Positions 54,530 to 64,000 of a stretch of 64,000 nt of DNA are shown here, in pieces. Numbering within the stretch: position 1 is the first letter of the stretch; each line of letters opens with the position of its first letter. Below the pieces are notes generated by a model. It worked only from the letters and a program-made list of their open reading frames with translations, was not told where the DNA came from and made no database searches. Source of the DNA: Talpa occidentalis (lineage: Eukaryota; Chordata; Mammalia; Eulipotyphla; Talpidae); NCBI RefSeq assembly GCF_014898055.3, contig NW_023602073.1, positions 19,453,784-19,517,783 of the forward strand, read 5' to 3'. Position numbers and translations under genes: made by a program.

Positions 54530-54750
54530 TGATGGTGGATATTTGGATTGTTTCCCATGTTTTGCTTTACAAATAGTGCTATGAGGCATAATCTTATGCA
54601 ACTGCTTACCTTTTTATTTTTTATTTACTCATTCACCAGTTTGTCTTTGGGTCACTTCCTAGAAGTAGAATTTATGAATCACAGGGAGTAAATATGAATG
54701 TCTCTAGATATTGCAAATTTTCTTCTCCTAGGAGTGTAAGTAATCCTACT
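54530..54750 (-). mobile_element. Old L1 remnant
   Basis: ATTTGGATTGTTTCCCATGT, ACAAATAGTGCTATGAGG and TCCTAGAAGTAGAATTTATG follow the antisense order of the L1 ORF2 C-terminal region (compare the younger copy at 21460-21590). Confidence 0.55.
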
Positions 54751-55332
54751 GTAATCCATGAAAGAACTAATTTCTCTGCTAGTTTGACACTGAGTAAATT
54801 GTCACACTGGAAAAGTGGGTTCAATTGTGCTAGAGCCCTTCCTGTCTAGGTCACACACAGGGGGGACCCTGGAGTACATCTGTCCTGAACTGTGTCCTGG
54901 AGTGGGCCCAGGTGGCTGGTCCTAATGTGCCCGCTGCAACCAGCCTTTGGAGGTGGCTACCCCAGAAGAAGTGAGCCTTTGGGAGAAGCAGCTTTCTCAA
55001 CTCCTAATAACTGAGGCAACTAAGTCCTTCCTTGAAAGGGGCCCTGGGTGGTAGTTCATGTCCTGTACACATACATGAGAATTTAATCAAGATTGGCATC
55101 AGATCAAGAACCCCTTTGCAAACTGACTTAAGGTAATCCAGGTGTGAATAAACAGTTTTTAATATATGTGTTCTTATGTCATCCTTCCTCTATAAGGAAA
55201 GGAAAAGAAGACCTTGATATACAAAGTTAGTGAGCACGCTAAGAATTTTCTGTTATTTCTATGATGGTCCCATTTGGTCTGGAGTCAGCATTTACCTTCA
55301 CCTGGGTTCAATCATAGTTTGGTACTCTCTTT

Positions 55333-55376
55333 AGAATACTCCAGCAAGGAGTATTCTATAAGTAATGTTTACTTAT
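55333..55376. repeat. Two adjacent perfect hairpins
   Basis: AGAATACTCC, AGCAA, GGAGTATTCT is followed at once by ATAAGTAA, TGT, TTACTTAT. Both stems are perfect (10 and 8 bp). A direct repeat CAGTTGCAATG follows at about 55380-55401. Confidence 0.85.
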
Positions 55377-55945
55377 AGTCAGTTGCAATGTCAGTTGCAA
55401 TGACAGTAATGACAGCTGCCCGCTGTGTGTCTGTTTTCTCAGAGCAGAGAGCTCCACATGGGCTGACTCCACCCTGACTGACTGACTGCCTGGCAGCCTT
55501 ATGGAAGTAGCTGAAGAAACTCCCTGCACGTGAGGTCACAGATAAAATCCCTAGGGCCTCTGGCTTCTAGTGCCCACCCCCTCTTCACAATTGTTCCCCA
55601 AGTACATGTTTTCATGCTTATTATTGAGGGAGAGTGTCCCATCTTTTGTGTCAGAATTGTCTCTTATTTCTTCTACGAAAGAAGTCTTTTACTTTCAATC
55701 TTTTGACTTGAGAGAAGTTTGTGGAGTTAAGAGAAACAAAGTGATGATATGAGCAGATAAGAGACTTCAATAATATGAGGGTCAGAAATTCAAGGGTCTT
55801 TTTCTCCAGGTCTGAGTCTGTGTCTCTGGGCCTGTATGGAAAGTTAGAAATGAGTTAGAGCAGAGGGTGAAGTAATTTGGTAGTGGAAGAGCAAGTCTTT
55901 GATTCCATCAACTGGAGTTGGTGCTAGACAGCTGTTTTAACATTT

Positions 55946-56242
55946 TTTTTTTTTTGCTTTTTGTCTTTATCTTTATTTATTTTATTTTATATATATTTTT
56001 ACATAATAATTTTTCATTTTTGCACAATGTATGCATTTTCATCTTGGTTATAGTTCCCATAAAATTCCCACCCCCCTTATTTTGACTGTAATCCCTCATC
56101 CCCCTCCCCCCCCCAGAGTGTCTCTGGTTTATAGTTGCTTGTTGATTTTGATTTTTACTTTATTATAATTAGTCTTTTTCCTGGTCCCTTATTTAGGTTT
56201 TCTAAATTCCTGCTATGAGTGAGACCATCCAGTATTTTTCTT
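55946..56242 (-). mobile_element. Very short 5'-truncated L1 3' end
   Basis: Antisense L1 3' UTR (T-rich tail, C-rich block near 56080-56115, AGAGTGTCTCTGGTTTATAG) stops just inside ORF2 at GAGACCATCCAGTATTTTTC. The exact repeat TGTTTTAACATTT at 55933-55945 and 56243-56255 marks the insertion. It is the same L1 type as the copy at 21005. Confidence 0.9.
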
Positions 56243-56318
56243 TGTTTTAACATTTCTTATTAAATGAAAAAGAGTTCTCTTGTCTTTTTTCTTTTCCAAT
56301 TAAAGCACTTAAAGGAAA

Positions 56319-56584
56319 TTTTTTTTTAAAAAAAGATTAATTTATTTATGTATACAAAAATTGGAGCACAGGCCAGAGGTGTGGGGGGTGAGAGGATTCA
56401 CCAGAGACAGAGTGGGGAGCAGCACAGGCAGATCTACTGAAACCCACTGCTGAGGGGAGCAGCTGGGAGACAGGAGAGGTCTGCTGTGCCCTGTAGGTAG
56501 CTCCCTGGCAGGGGATTGAACTTGTGCTGCGAATAGCTTCATATAGTGCTGAGACTTAACCCCTTGCACCACTAGGGAGGCCCC
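56319..56584 (-). mobile_element. tRNA-headed SINE, eroded target duplication
   Basis: A reverse copy ends CACCACTAGGGAGGCCCC. Flanks TAAAGGAAA and TAAAGGAGA are a plausible drifted target repeat. Confidence 0.88.
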
Positions 56585-56593
56585 TAAAGGAGA

Positions 56594-58871
56594 GTGATTG
56601 CAATCCCAGCCGGCCCTCTTGAGGCTTTGGCTCTCAAGCACGGTTTTAAGTAGATGGGCTGAAGGGCTCTCTCCTCTGTTCCAGAGGCCAAAACTGTCAC
56701 ACACTTGGAACGAGCTGTTTATCTCATGCTGCCACATATGCTAGTCCTACCTGTTGTCCCTCTGCGATATCGGTATCACCTGGTTCTCATTCATGGCTTA
56801 GTGGTTCTCCCTTTGGAAATCTTAGTAGTTCAACAGTCCAGAGGAGAGGGAAATGCAAACACTAAGGCAGAGGAAAAATAACCTCCTCTGTTTCTTTACT
56901 TTTTGTAAGTCAGGGCTCATAAGATGATGTTGATATAAAAATAGAAATTCTAAAACAATCCTCTTTTGGATTCTGGTGAGAGGGGGCTGTTGCCCTGATG
57001 ACTGCCAAAGTTTTCAGAGCATAGATCAGGTGAAGTCAGGCAGGAGTGTATTTAAAAGCTGGCAAAGTAGATTGAGATGACCAACATTCTCTACTGATAG
57101 AAATGTACCGATGAGCCTCCTTTGATCTCTCAATCAGGTAAAAGAGCGCCATATCGTTACTGTCTTGTGTGAGTATTCCCACAAGCAGCTCTATCATGGC
57201 AGCTACCACTTTGCCAGCATCTACTCATATACCAGGGCTAATCATTCGATGTGAGCTGAGCACCTTGTTAACATTTAAGAATTAACACCTATTCTGAGAG
57301 TACATATGACTTCAGGTTGTTTGTTATTTCTAAATGCTATGATATGGAAGCACAGATTTTTTACAGCTCTGGGAAACCTCAGTTAAATATTGGAAATATC
57401 AATAATTTATTAGGGAAAACCTAACAACTGAAAAACAGTTAGATTAGGAATATTGAAGTCCATGCTAAAACTAGAAATTTGAAGCTAAAGAAAATGTGCT
57501 GGGCAACTACTATTGTTATTGTAGAAACAGTTTTTTCACTTGATTTTTAGATTCCAGAAGGACGTATTCAAAAACAACCATCTACCCTTGCAAAAAGACA
57601 GTGACCAATTCAAAATTCAGCAAAGGACGCTGGTGTTTCCAAGATGGCCACTAGGTGGCGCCTAAGTCATTCTTCAGAACTTCTGAGGCTTAAAAGCACT
57701 CATAATGGCAAAGGCCTGACATTTTCAGTTATTCTTAGAAAAAAATTACTCACGAAGCTCTATGTATGGTTGACCCTTTTCTATCTGTTTTTATCACCTC
57801 AAAAAAAGTAAAAGTATGTCCTGGCTTCACTCCTCCAGCTTGTGGACCTCTATGACACTTGGCGATCCATATTTTGTTCAAAAATGGAATATGTTTTAAT
57901 AATATCTTCAAAAGAAAAATTGTTTAATTTTTAAATTGAGGACTCTCTCCTAAAAGACTGCTTTAACTTAGTGTTGGCCCATCGAACTTGTTACAGTGAA
58001 AATGCTCTATATTTGTTCTCTCCAAATTCAAACCCTTGAAATATGACCAGTGCAATAATTGGTTAAAAAAATAATAAATACTTCTTTACATTTGCAAATT
58101 TTATTTTTCTATTTGTGATATACCGTTAACAATCTTCATTGACAGAAAATCACCTTAGAGGCGAAATCACTAAGATTCTCCCATTTGTGCAATTTATCAT
58201 TCACAAAACCCTGAGAAAGTAGTGCACATTTATTATTTTTATCAATATTTTCAAAATTTCAGATCTTTCTTTAGCTTGAAATTCTACCTTTAGTCTGAAA
58301 ATAATATCACCTATGCTATAATATGCCTAAAAGGCCCATACAATATAATCTTTTGAGAAAACGATGGATTCTTAGGCAGTTTCCACAGACGGGGATCAGG
58401 ACACGCAACCCCACAAAATGGCACTTTAACAAACTGAATATTATAAAAAACGAGGGAAGGGGGAGGGAAAGGAGTTGGGGACAGGAAAGAGAAAGCTGTG
58501 CTGGGAAGAGGGGGGCCGGGGAAATCTTTAGATGGCTTCCTCTCCTCTCCTCTCCTGTCTTCTCTCTCCTATCATCTGTTCCTTGATGAACAACAGCTCA
58601 GAAAATGAAGGGATCGAAAGAAAATTTCCTTCACGTTTGTTTTTTGTTTGTTTTTATTTTTCTCCCTTTCTGTTTGAGTTACCCTTCAATAACACTGCAA
58701 AAATCTTGGGCTTGTTATCCGGCTCTTCGCTTGTTTTAGGGGTGCTTCCCACTCGCCTTTGTCCTGTCTTCGCCTGCAGATGCTGCTTCTCGGGTTGGGG
58801 GCAAGGCTCCGGGACAGTAACGCGTGGATATTAAAAGCAAGAACAAAATTACTCTTTCTCTCTCCCAAAAC
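56594..58871. other. Intergenic DNA with a CTCF motif
   Basis: Unique AT-leaning sequence. The CTCF-like site at 57645-57662 is the only regulatory motif I can support. A purine-rich stretch lies at 58450-58530. Confidence 0.5.
57645..57662 (+). promoter_or_regulatory. CTCF-type binding motif
   Basis: TGGCCACTAGGTGGCGCC matches the vertebrate CTCF core consensus (CCASYAGRKGGCRS with the TGG lead) at every core position. It is not inside a recognised repeat. Occupancy is inferred, not seen. Confidence 0.75.
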
Positions 58872-58943
58872 TGGAGGTGCCGGGGATTGAACCCGGGGCC
58901 TCGTGCATGCTAAGCACGCGCTCTACCACTGAGCTACACCCCC
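58872..58943 (-). tRNA. tRNA-Ala-AGC: tRNA-Ala (AGC anticodon), twin of 53122
   Basis: Identical over its full 72 nt to the gene 5.7 kb away at 53122, on the same strand, with the same AAAACT edge (TTTT two bases past the gene on the minus strand). Beyond a few bases the flanks differ, so either an old duplication has decayed around a conserved gene or the genes have been homogenised. Its upstream side leads to the strongest CpG-rich tract of the window. Confidence 0.97.
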
Positions 58944-59089
58944 TCACACTGCCAACCTTTTAGAAATATTTCTATGATCCATGACCATTTTCTGCACTCG
59001 CCACAGAAATCTTAGTCAGTTTCAGGTTTTGAATTTTCTATACTGGACAATCGTCTTGCTTGGGAGAAAACTAAAGCTGACAGCAAAAA

Positions 59090-59520
59090 TTCCCGTTCTG
59101 GTCCTGCGATCTGCCACTAAGGGTCACCCTCGACGGCCTCCTGCCGGTGGGGAGGGGACCCTCCTCGCTGACCTCCCCATGGGGCCGCGGCGAAACCCAG
59201 AGTCCTCTGCAGGGGAGAAAAGTGGAAGCTCTGCTCGCTGCCCCGGGGCTGCAGGTCCCGCTGCTGGAGAGACCCGAGGGGCAGAGCGTGCAGACTGACT
59301 CTGGAGCGCCCCCTTTTTGCAGGACCCTCCACCTGCTGAAAAAGGCGCGTAGAAAGGCGTGGTAAGGGACAAGCCGGGTCTGCAAAAACGCAGCAGCTGT
59401 AGGGGCCCTCCGTGCGCCTGCAGCCCTTCGACCCCCGCCACCCCGGAGCCACCGTCCCGCGCTGCCTGCGGGTCGCCCTTGGCGCCATGGTCAGCCCAGC
59501 CCGTGGATTTGTAGAAATCC
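59090..59520. promoter_or_regulatory. CpG-rich tract upstream of tRNA-Ala
   Basis: High GC with many CpGs (GGGCCGCGGCGAAACCC near 59181, CCACCCCGGAGCCACCGTCC, CGCGCTGCCTGCGGGTCGCC near 59458) lies 150-580 bp 5' of the minus-strand Ala-AGC gene. Up to six overlapping frames on both strands cover it, and none shows a protein family. Confidence 0.65.
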
Positions 59521-60440
59521 TAAATATATTCCTGCGTTTTGCAGACGAGATATCTTGAATCATATTTCTAGTCGCTTTGTAAGTGATTTTGGAACTGTTA
59601 GTGACCGTCAATCTCCGCATGGATTAAATTTTAATACAAAGTCCGCTCACCCCCAAAGTTTTCTTCTGTCTCCCTCTTACCCCGACAGGATCCTTGGAGA
59701 CCCGAAACACCATTTTCCCTTTGGTTCGCCCCTACTGAGGGGTTGGGGGGGCGGGCAGCCCACATTTGGCAGACAAGGGCTTAGGGTTGGGGAGGCGGAC
59801 ACAGAGATGTGGGGAAGCAGAACTGGTCGCCTTCCATATGTACCCCCAAATATGGGCATGTAGATTGTTTTGAACTTGAGGCAGCAAGTAAGGACTCAGC
59901 AGACTGGAGAAGGCTTTTCTTTCTCTTTCCCTTAAAGGCCTACAGTGATTTAGATAGAGGATTGTTCCAGCAAAACCACTTAACTACAGAGAATCTGTGC
60001 TAAATGTGTAAGGTGGGAGGGAAGACCTGACTAAATTCCTGTCCGTGTCCCTTGTCTGCATGGCATGGCAAACATGTGATCAGCAAACATTTGCTTTTCC
60101 CATTTTCCCGAAGACTTTCCTGGCTTTGAGATCACCTGCTACCTATTTTTGGTCAGGAGATGGTCTCAGCATTTTCTTGGAAGTATCCACTAGACTATCA
60201 GCCCAAAATATGCCTCTTGGGATAAGGATTACTTTGAGTTAATTCTTTTGAAAAACAGCTGACAGAGGAGAAGCTCTATAAACAGAGCACAAGTCACCCT
60301 TCCACAAGGAAACTTACATTTACAAAGAAAATTCCTTTTTATAAGAGAATCTTCCTCTCAGTACCAGGAAGAGAAGGCTGACTCTACAGCACCAGAGGAT
60401 TTCATCAGTGGAGAATGTCCTCACCAAAATCTGCACAACC
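59521..60440. other. Intergenic DNA
   Basis: Unique sequence. No gene recognised. Confidence 0.45.
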
Positions 60441-60451
60441 ACCTTATCCTT

Positions 60452-60739
60452 TTTTTAAAAAAAAAAAAATTATTTATTTATGCATAGAACTGGGATGTAG
60501 GCCAGAGGTGTGAAGGGTGAGAGGATTCACCAGAGACAGTGTGGGGAGCAGAACAGGTGGATCTACTGAAATACACTGCTGAGGGGATCAGCAGGCGAGA
60601 CAGGAGAGTTCTGCTGAGCCATGTAAGAGGTTGCTGATCCCTGAATCAGCAGCCTGGCCAGGGATCGAACTAAGGCCAGGCCACAGCCATGACAGCATAA
60701 TAATGCTGAGACTTAACCCCTTATGCCACTAGGGAGGCG
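60452..60739 (-). mobile_element. tRNA-headed SINE with internal duplication
   Basis: A reverse copy ends GCCACTAGGGAGGC. A local insertion (GTTGCTGATCCCTGAATCAG) precedes the GCCTGGCCAGGGATCGAAC block. Flanks AACCACCTTATCCTT and AACAACCTTATCCTT are the target repeat with one change. Confidence 0.9.
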
Positions 60740-60754
60740 CAACAACCTTATCCT

Positions 60755-62467
60755 TGCTTGCAGGCTTTTCCTGATCTGCTTTCCATCACTGGCCTCCCTA
60801 CCCGCTGCTCTTATTGTTTTTCCTGAAGATGATATTTAAGCCTATATGGTAAGCTGATTCACTGAGAGTTCCTTAGGTGTATCTCACCCATGGAGAACAC
60901 CAAGATAATAATAGAACTACTTAAACCCCTTCTGTGTGCCAGGTCCTGCTTAGCAAAGTAAGGTCAGATGAGGCCAATGCAGACTCTCACATCTGATCTC
61001 TGTTCCTTTTCTTGACTTTCTTGCTGGAGGACAAAATTCCTGAAGCTGAGATATTTCAAACTAGAAATAATTTCTCCACTTGGACAATCCTATCACTATT
61101 AGCCAGGGAGAAAGTAAGTTGGAAATGATTTGTTCAGGTGACAGTTTTGGAGTGTCTCATCTGAGCAGTCTTCAATACTTCTGGCACAGAACCTGAGACA
61201 AATTCAGAGGACAGCGACAATGTCTAGAAATCTTTGAGCAGCTGATAAAAGAACAGTGGCAGAATGAGCCAAAATGAGAGCAGGCTTTGAAATAACATCA
61301 TATATCTTCCCATTCCACTGAAGCTGTTTGGCAACATAGTAAAGATCCAAGTCTCCCAGTTCAGTTTAAGCTAAATAACCCTGACTTCCAGAACTTTGCA
61401 AAGCTGAATGAAAAAGAAATCAAAGGCCAATCTTGTTCATGTGTATTGCTGTAGAAATTTATTAAAATGTTGGCATGTTAAACCGATTCTCAGACTGACT
61501 CAAAGGATGTTTGCAGACACCCAAGAATGACTTATCATCAGAAAATTTTTTGTTGTTGTTGAGATGAAAGAATAGCTTGCATGAGAAAATGAAATGATCT
61601 CAGGAGGTGTCAAACATTCAAAATCCAATTCAGATTTTTAATTTCACACTTGTGGAATGTTTGAGGGAACACATTTAGCTGCAGTGTGGGTGACAACGAC
61701 CCCTCCATTCTCTCTGCAGATAAGCTGGAAGATGCACACCCATCTGAATACTCAGACACTCACACCCTGGCCTGTTTCTGTGAATATTGCTGTATGTTTA
61801 CCAAGATTCTTTCATGTGTTAACTTCAAACAAAATCAAGCAGATATTTAACCAACAAAATAGGTTTATTTGAAAATAACAAAAAATTGAAAACAACAAAA
61901 AAGCAATTTAATGAGACACACCTGCATACTTTCTGGAATCAAAGTCAACACCCCTCTATATGGCCTTTGGAAGGAGGGGTCACTGCTGGGTCAAGAGGAA
62001 CCTCTTTCTTCCTTCATCTGGGACAAAGAAGCAACATCACTCCCCATCAGCCTCCCATGGCCACTTAAGTCAGGTTTCTGTGTATTAATTTTCATATGTG
62101 TTTGTTCCTAAGCCTGCATTTTGGTTGTACTTGTTATTGGAACTTACACATTTTGTTTATTAGGTAAATTGATAAAAATAAATGCTCCCCCAAAGTAGCT
62201 TTATGCTAAGTAAAAATTTGACATGGCAAGTTGATGGAAAAAGCAATGCTTTCAAATTAGATGCAGGAGACTGAACTGGAAAAGATGGGAGGACCATGAT
62301 AACATTTTAAGATGTTGCAGTGTCTATACCGCACATCACCTTAAAACAAGAACTGCAAATGGTGGAGTTGGAGGCTGCCTCCTGGCTATTAACTTCAAAC
62401 TAAAGGAATACACAATGCCCAAGAAGAAGGTTGCCTTAGAAAGATCAGCATCTTTGAGTTGCCAAAA
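60755..62467. other. Intergenic DNA
   Basis: AT-leaning unique sequence. The small frames at 61657-62111 have no recognised domain. Confidence 0.5.
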
Positions 62468-62481
62468 AAAATTGCACTGAG

Positions 62482-62747
62482 GGCCTCCCTGGTGGCACAA
62501 GGGGTTAAGTCGCAGCACTGTGAAGCTATCAGCAACCGCTGCAGCATGATTTCCATCCTGGAGCAGGGAGCTACCCACATGGCACAGCAGACCTCTCCTG
62601 TCTCCCGGCTGGTCCCCTCAGCAGTGGATTTCAGTGGATCTGCCTGTTCTGCTCCCCACTCTGTCTCTGGTGAATCCTCTCATGCCCCGTGCCTCTGGCC
62701 TGTACCCCAGCTCTTGTATGCATAAATAAATAAATAAATATTTTTTT
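62482..62747 (+). mobile_element. tRNA-headed SINE, near-perfect target duplication
   Basis: A full-length forward copy starts GGCCTCCCTGGTGGCACAAG. Flanks AAATTGCACTGAG and AAATTGCACCGAG, just before and after, differ at one base. Confidence 0.93.
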
Positions 62748-62843
62748 AAAATTGCACCGAGTAACTTTTAAAGATCTGAGTGGTTTGATTCAGTGACAGA
62801 TGAATTGGGCAATATACAATTTAGGAACTAAAAAAGAGCTCTG

Positions 62844-63112
62844 GGACCTCCCTGGTGGTGCAAGGGGTTAAGACACAATCTATGAAGCTGTCTGAAGCCT
62901 CTGCAGCATGAGTTCAATCCCCCGGCTGGCCAGGGAGCTACCCACATGGCGCAGTAGACCTCTCCTGACTTGCCTGTTGCTCCCCTCAGCAGTGTACTTT
63001 GGTCAATCTGTTCTGTTCCCCACTCTGTCTCTGCTGAATCCTCTCACCCCCCATACCTCTGGCCTGTACCCCAGCTCTTGTATGCATAAATAAATATTTT
63101 TAAAAATTTAAT
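62844..63112 (+). mobile_element. tRNA-headed SINE, 10-bp target duplication
   Basis: A full-length forward copy starts GGACCTCCCTGGTGGTGCAA. The exact repeat AAGAGCTCTG is at 62834-62843 and 63113-63122. It follows the previous copy by only about 85 bp, in the same orientation. Confidence 0.93.
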
Positions 63113-63122
63113 AAGAGCTCTG

Positions 63123-63645
63123 AGGAGCTGAACAAAATGATAGGAAGAGGGAGCAGGAACAAGGAGGTTACAGTAGACAAAAATTGTGCTGGTTACTGCA
63201 AGATTACTGTGCTTGTCCTGCAGCAGATTCCTTTTCTGGAAGAGCTGACACTGGAATGAAGTTAAGTCTTGTTTTGATGAGTGGGACATAACATAAGTGA
63301 CTCCATTTTGGGCTGTTGTCTTATTTTTAACAGAGGTAAGATTGTGTGTGTTTGTTTTGTTTTGTTTTGTTTTTTTTCCACAAACCGGTGAGGTTATCTC
63401 CCCTTTAAAACAAGAAAAATTGAGTTCCAAAAGTTTAATGCTGTCTCTCTTGAATGTAATTCTGCAACAGTTTAGAAACTCTTATATTGGAATGAGGGGG
63501 AAACACACTGTTGTTACTCAAACCTGTTCTCCAGGGACACCCTTCCTCCCATCCACCCTTCCCTTCTCCCTCAGCATTGTCTAGATTCCAGCTCTGAGCT
63601 AGATTTCAAAGCCTGCAGTATGTTGACTGAAGGCTTCTGTAGTAA
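63123..63645. other. Intergenic DNA
   Basis: Unique sequence with a (TTTTG)n run near 63352-63378. Confidence 0.5.
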
Positions 63646-63649
63646 TCCT

Positions 63650-63914
63650 AGTTTTTTTTTTTTTAAATTTATACAAGAACTGGGGTACAGGCCCGAGGGG
63701 CAGGGAGTGAAAGCATTCACCAGAGACAGAGTAGGGACAGAACAGGCAGATGTACTGAAATACACTGCTGAGGGGAGCAGCCGGCAAGACAGAAGACGTC
63801 AGCTGCGCCATGTGGGAATCTTCCTGGCCAGCTGGGGATTGACCCCATGCTGCAGAGGCTGCAGACAGCTTCACAGCGCTGTGCTCAATCCCCTGTGCCA
63901 CCAGGGAGGCCCCA
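63650..63914 (-). mobile_element. tRNA-headed SINE
   Basis: A reverse copy runs from a T-run and ATACAAGAACTGGGGTACAG to GCCACCAGGGAGGCCCC. Target repeats are unclear. The overlapping reverse frame near the window end is the element read through. Confidence 0.9.
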
Positions 63915-64000
63915 ATCTGAATTTTTTTATGACACCCCCAAGACAGGATACTGTAGGAGAAAACAGTGGGATGAGTGGGGGGAGGTGGTGGGTAACACAT

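Larger units (their letters stand above)
53194..55930. other. Intergenic DNA with an old L1 remnant and two hairpins
   Basis: A moderately CpG-containing stretch at about 53340-53490 sits just upstream of the Ala gene. The segment at 54530-54750 looks like an old antisense L1 piece. Two adjacent hairpins lie at 55333-55376. No gene recognised. Confidence 0.5.

Noticed and set aside
60721..60736. CTCF-like GCCACTAGGGAGGC in SINE heads
   Set aside because: All SINE heads read CCACNAGGGAGGC, which has an extra base against the CTCF core spacing.

Overview
The window is a stretch of placental-mammal nuclear DNA with no recognisable cellular protein-coding gene. It is dominated by RNA polymerase III units. 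Nineteen tRNA genes or tRNA-like genes are spread over about 57 kb on both strands. Twelve have the alanine body plus an alanine anticodon or a close derivative (eight Ala-AGC, one Ala-CGC, two good Ala-TGC and one degenerate Ala-TGC). One more has the alanine body but a CAC (valine) anticodon. The rest are Ser-GCT, two identical Phe-GAA, Thr-AGT, a flawed Thr-TGT and Arg-CCG. From general knowledge, an alanine-rich cluster with Phe, Thr, Arg and Ser genes matches the tRNA supercluster in the extended MHC class I region (human 6p22). That assignment is inference, because no flanking protein gene is visible here.

The host is a eutherian mammal. L1 3' ends of several ages, ERV solo LTRs and about two dozen copies of one tRNA-headed SINE are present. 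The SINE starts GGGCCTCCCTGGTGGCGCA, has a CT-rich body and ends TGCATAAATAAATAAATCTTT. There are no primate Alu, rodent B1/B2 or ruminant BovA elements, and no horse ERE or suid PRE-1 elements that I recognise. A non-model laurasiatherian is likely, but I could not name the order.

Layout. 0-12 kb: Ser-GCT, Ala-AGC, a decayed Ala-TGC, a Thr-TGT with a flawed anticodon arm and Ala-AGC, among SINEs. 12-20 kb: old L1 fragments, then Ala-CGC with a CpG-rich 5' flank. 20.8-24.3 kb: a retrovirus-derived island, with one solo LTR split by an L1 and two inverted solo LTRs of a second family. 24.9-26.2 kb: a large inverted duplication carrying two identical Ala-AGC genes tail to tail. 27-32 kb: Phe-GAA, Thr-AGT, an old L1 and Ala-TGC. 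34-45 kb: the alanine-body gene with CAC anticodon, Ala-AGC, Arg-CCG, Ala-TGC and the second Phe-GAA. 48-59 kb: three Ala-AGC genes, an LTR and a textbook CTCF motif at 57.6 kb. 59-64 kb: a CpG-rich tract, then SINEs.

The tRNA genes are independent transcription units with internal A and B boxes and, mostly, a 3' T-run. The SINEs descend from such units. Several alanine genes have CpG-rich DNA a few hundred bases upstream, as expected for constitutively open Pol III loci. The items most worth a second look are the alanine-body CAC gene, the inverted tRNA duplication and the CTCF motif.
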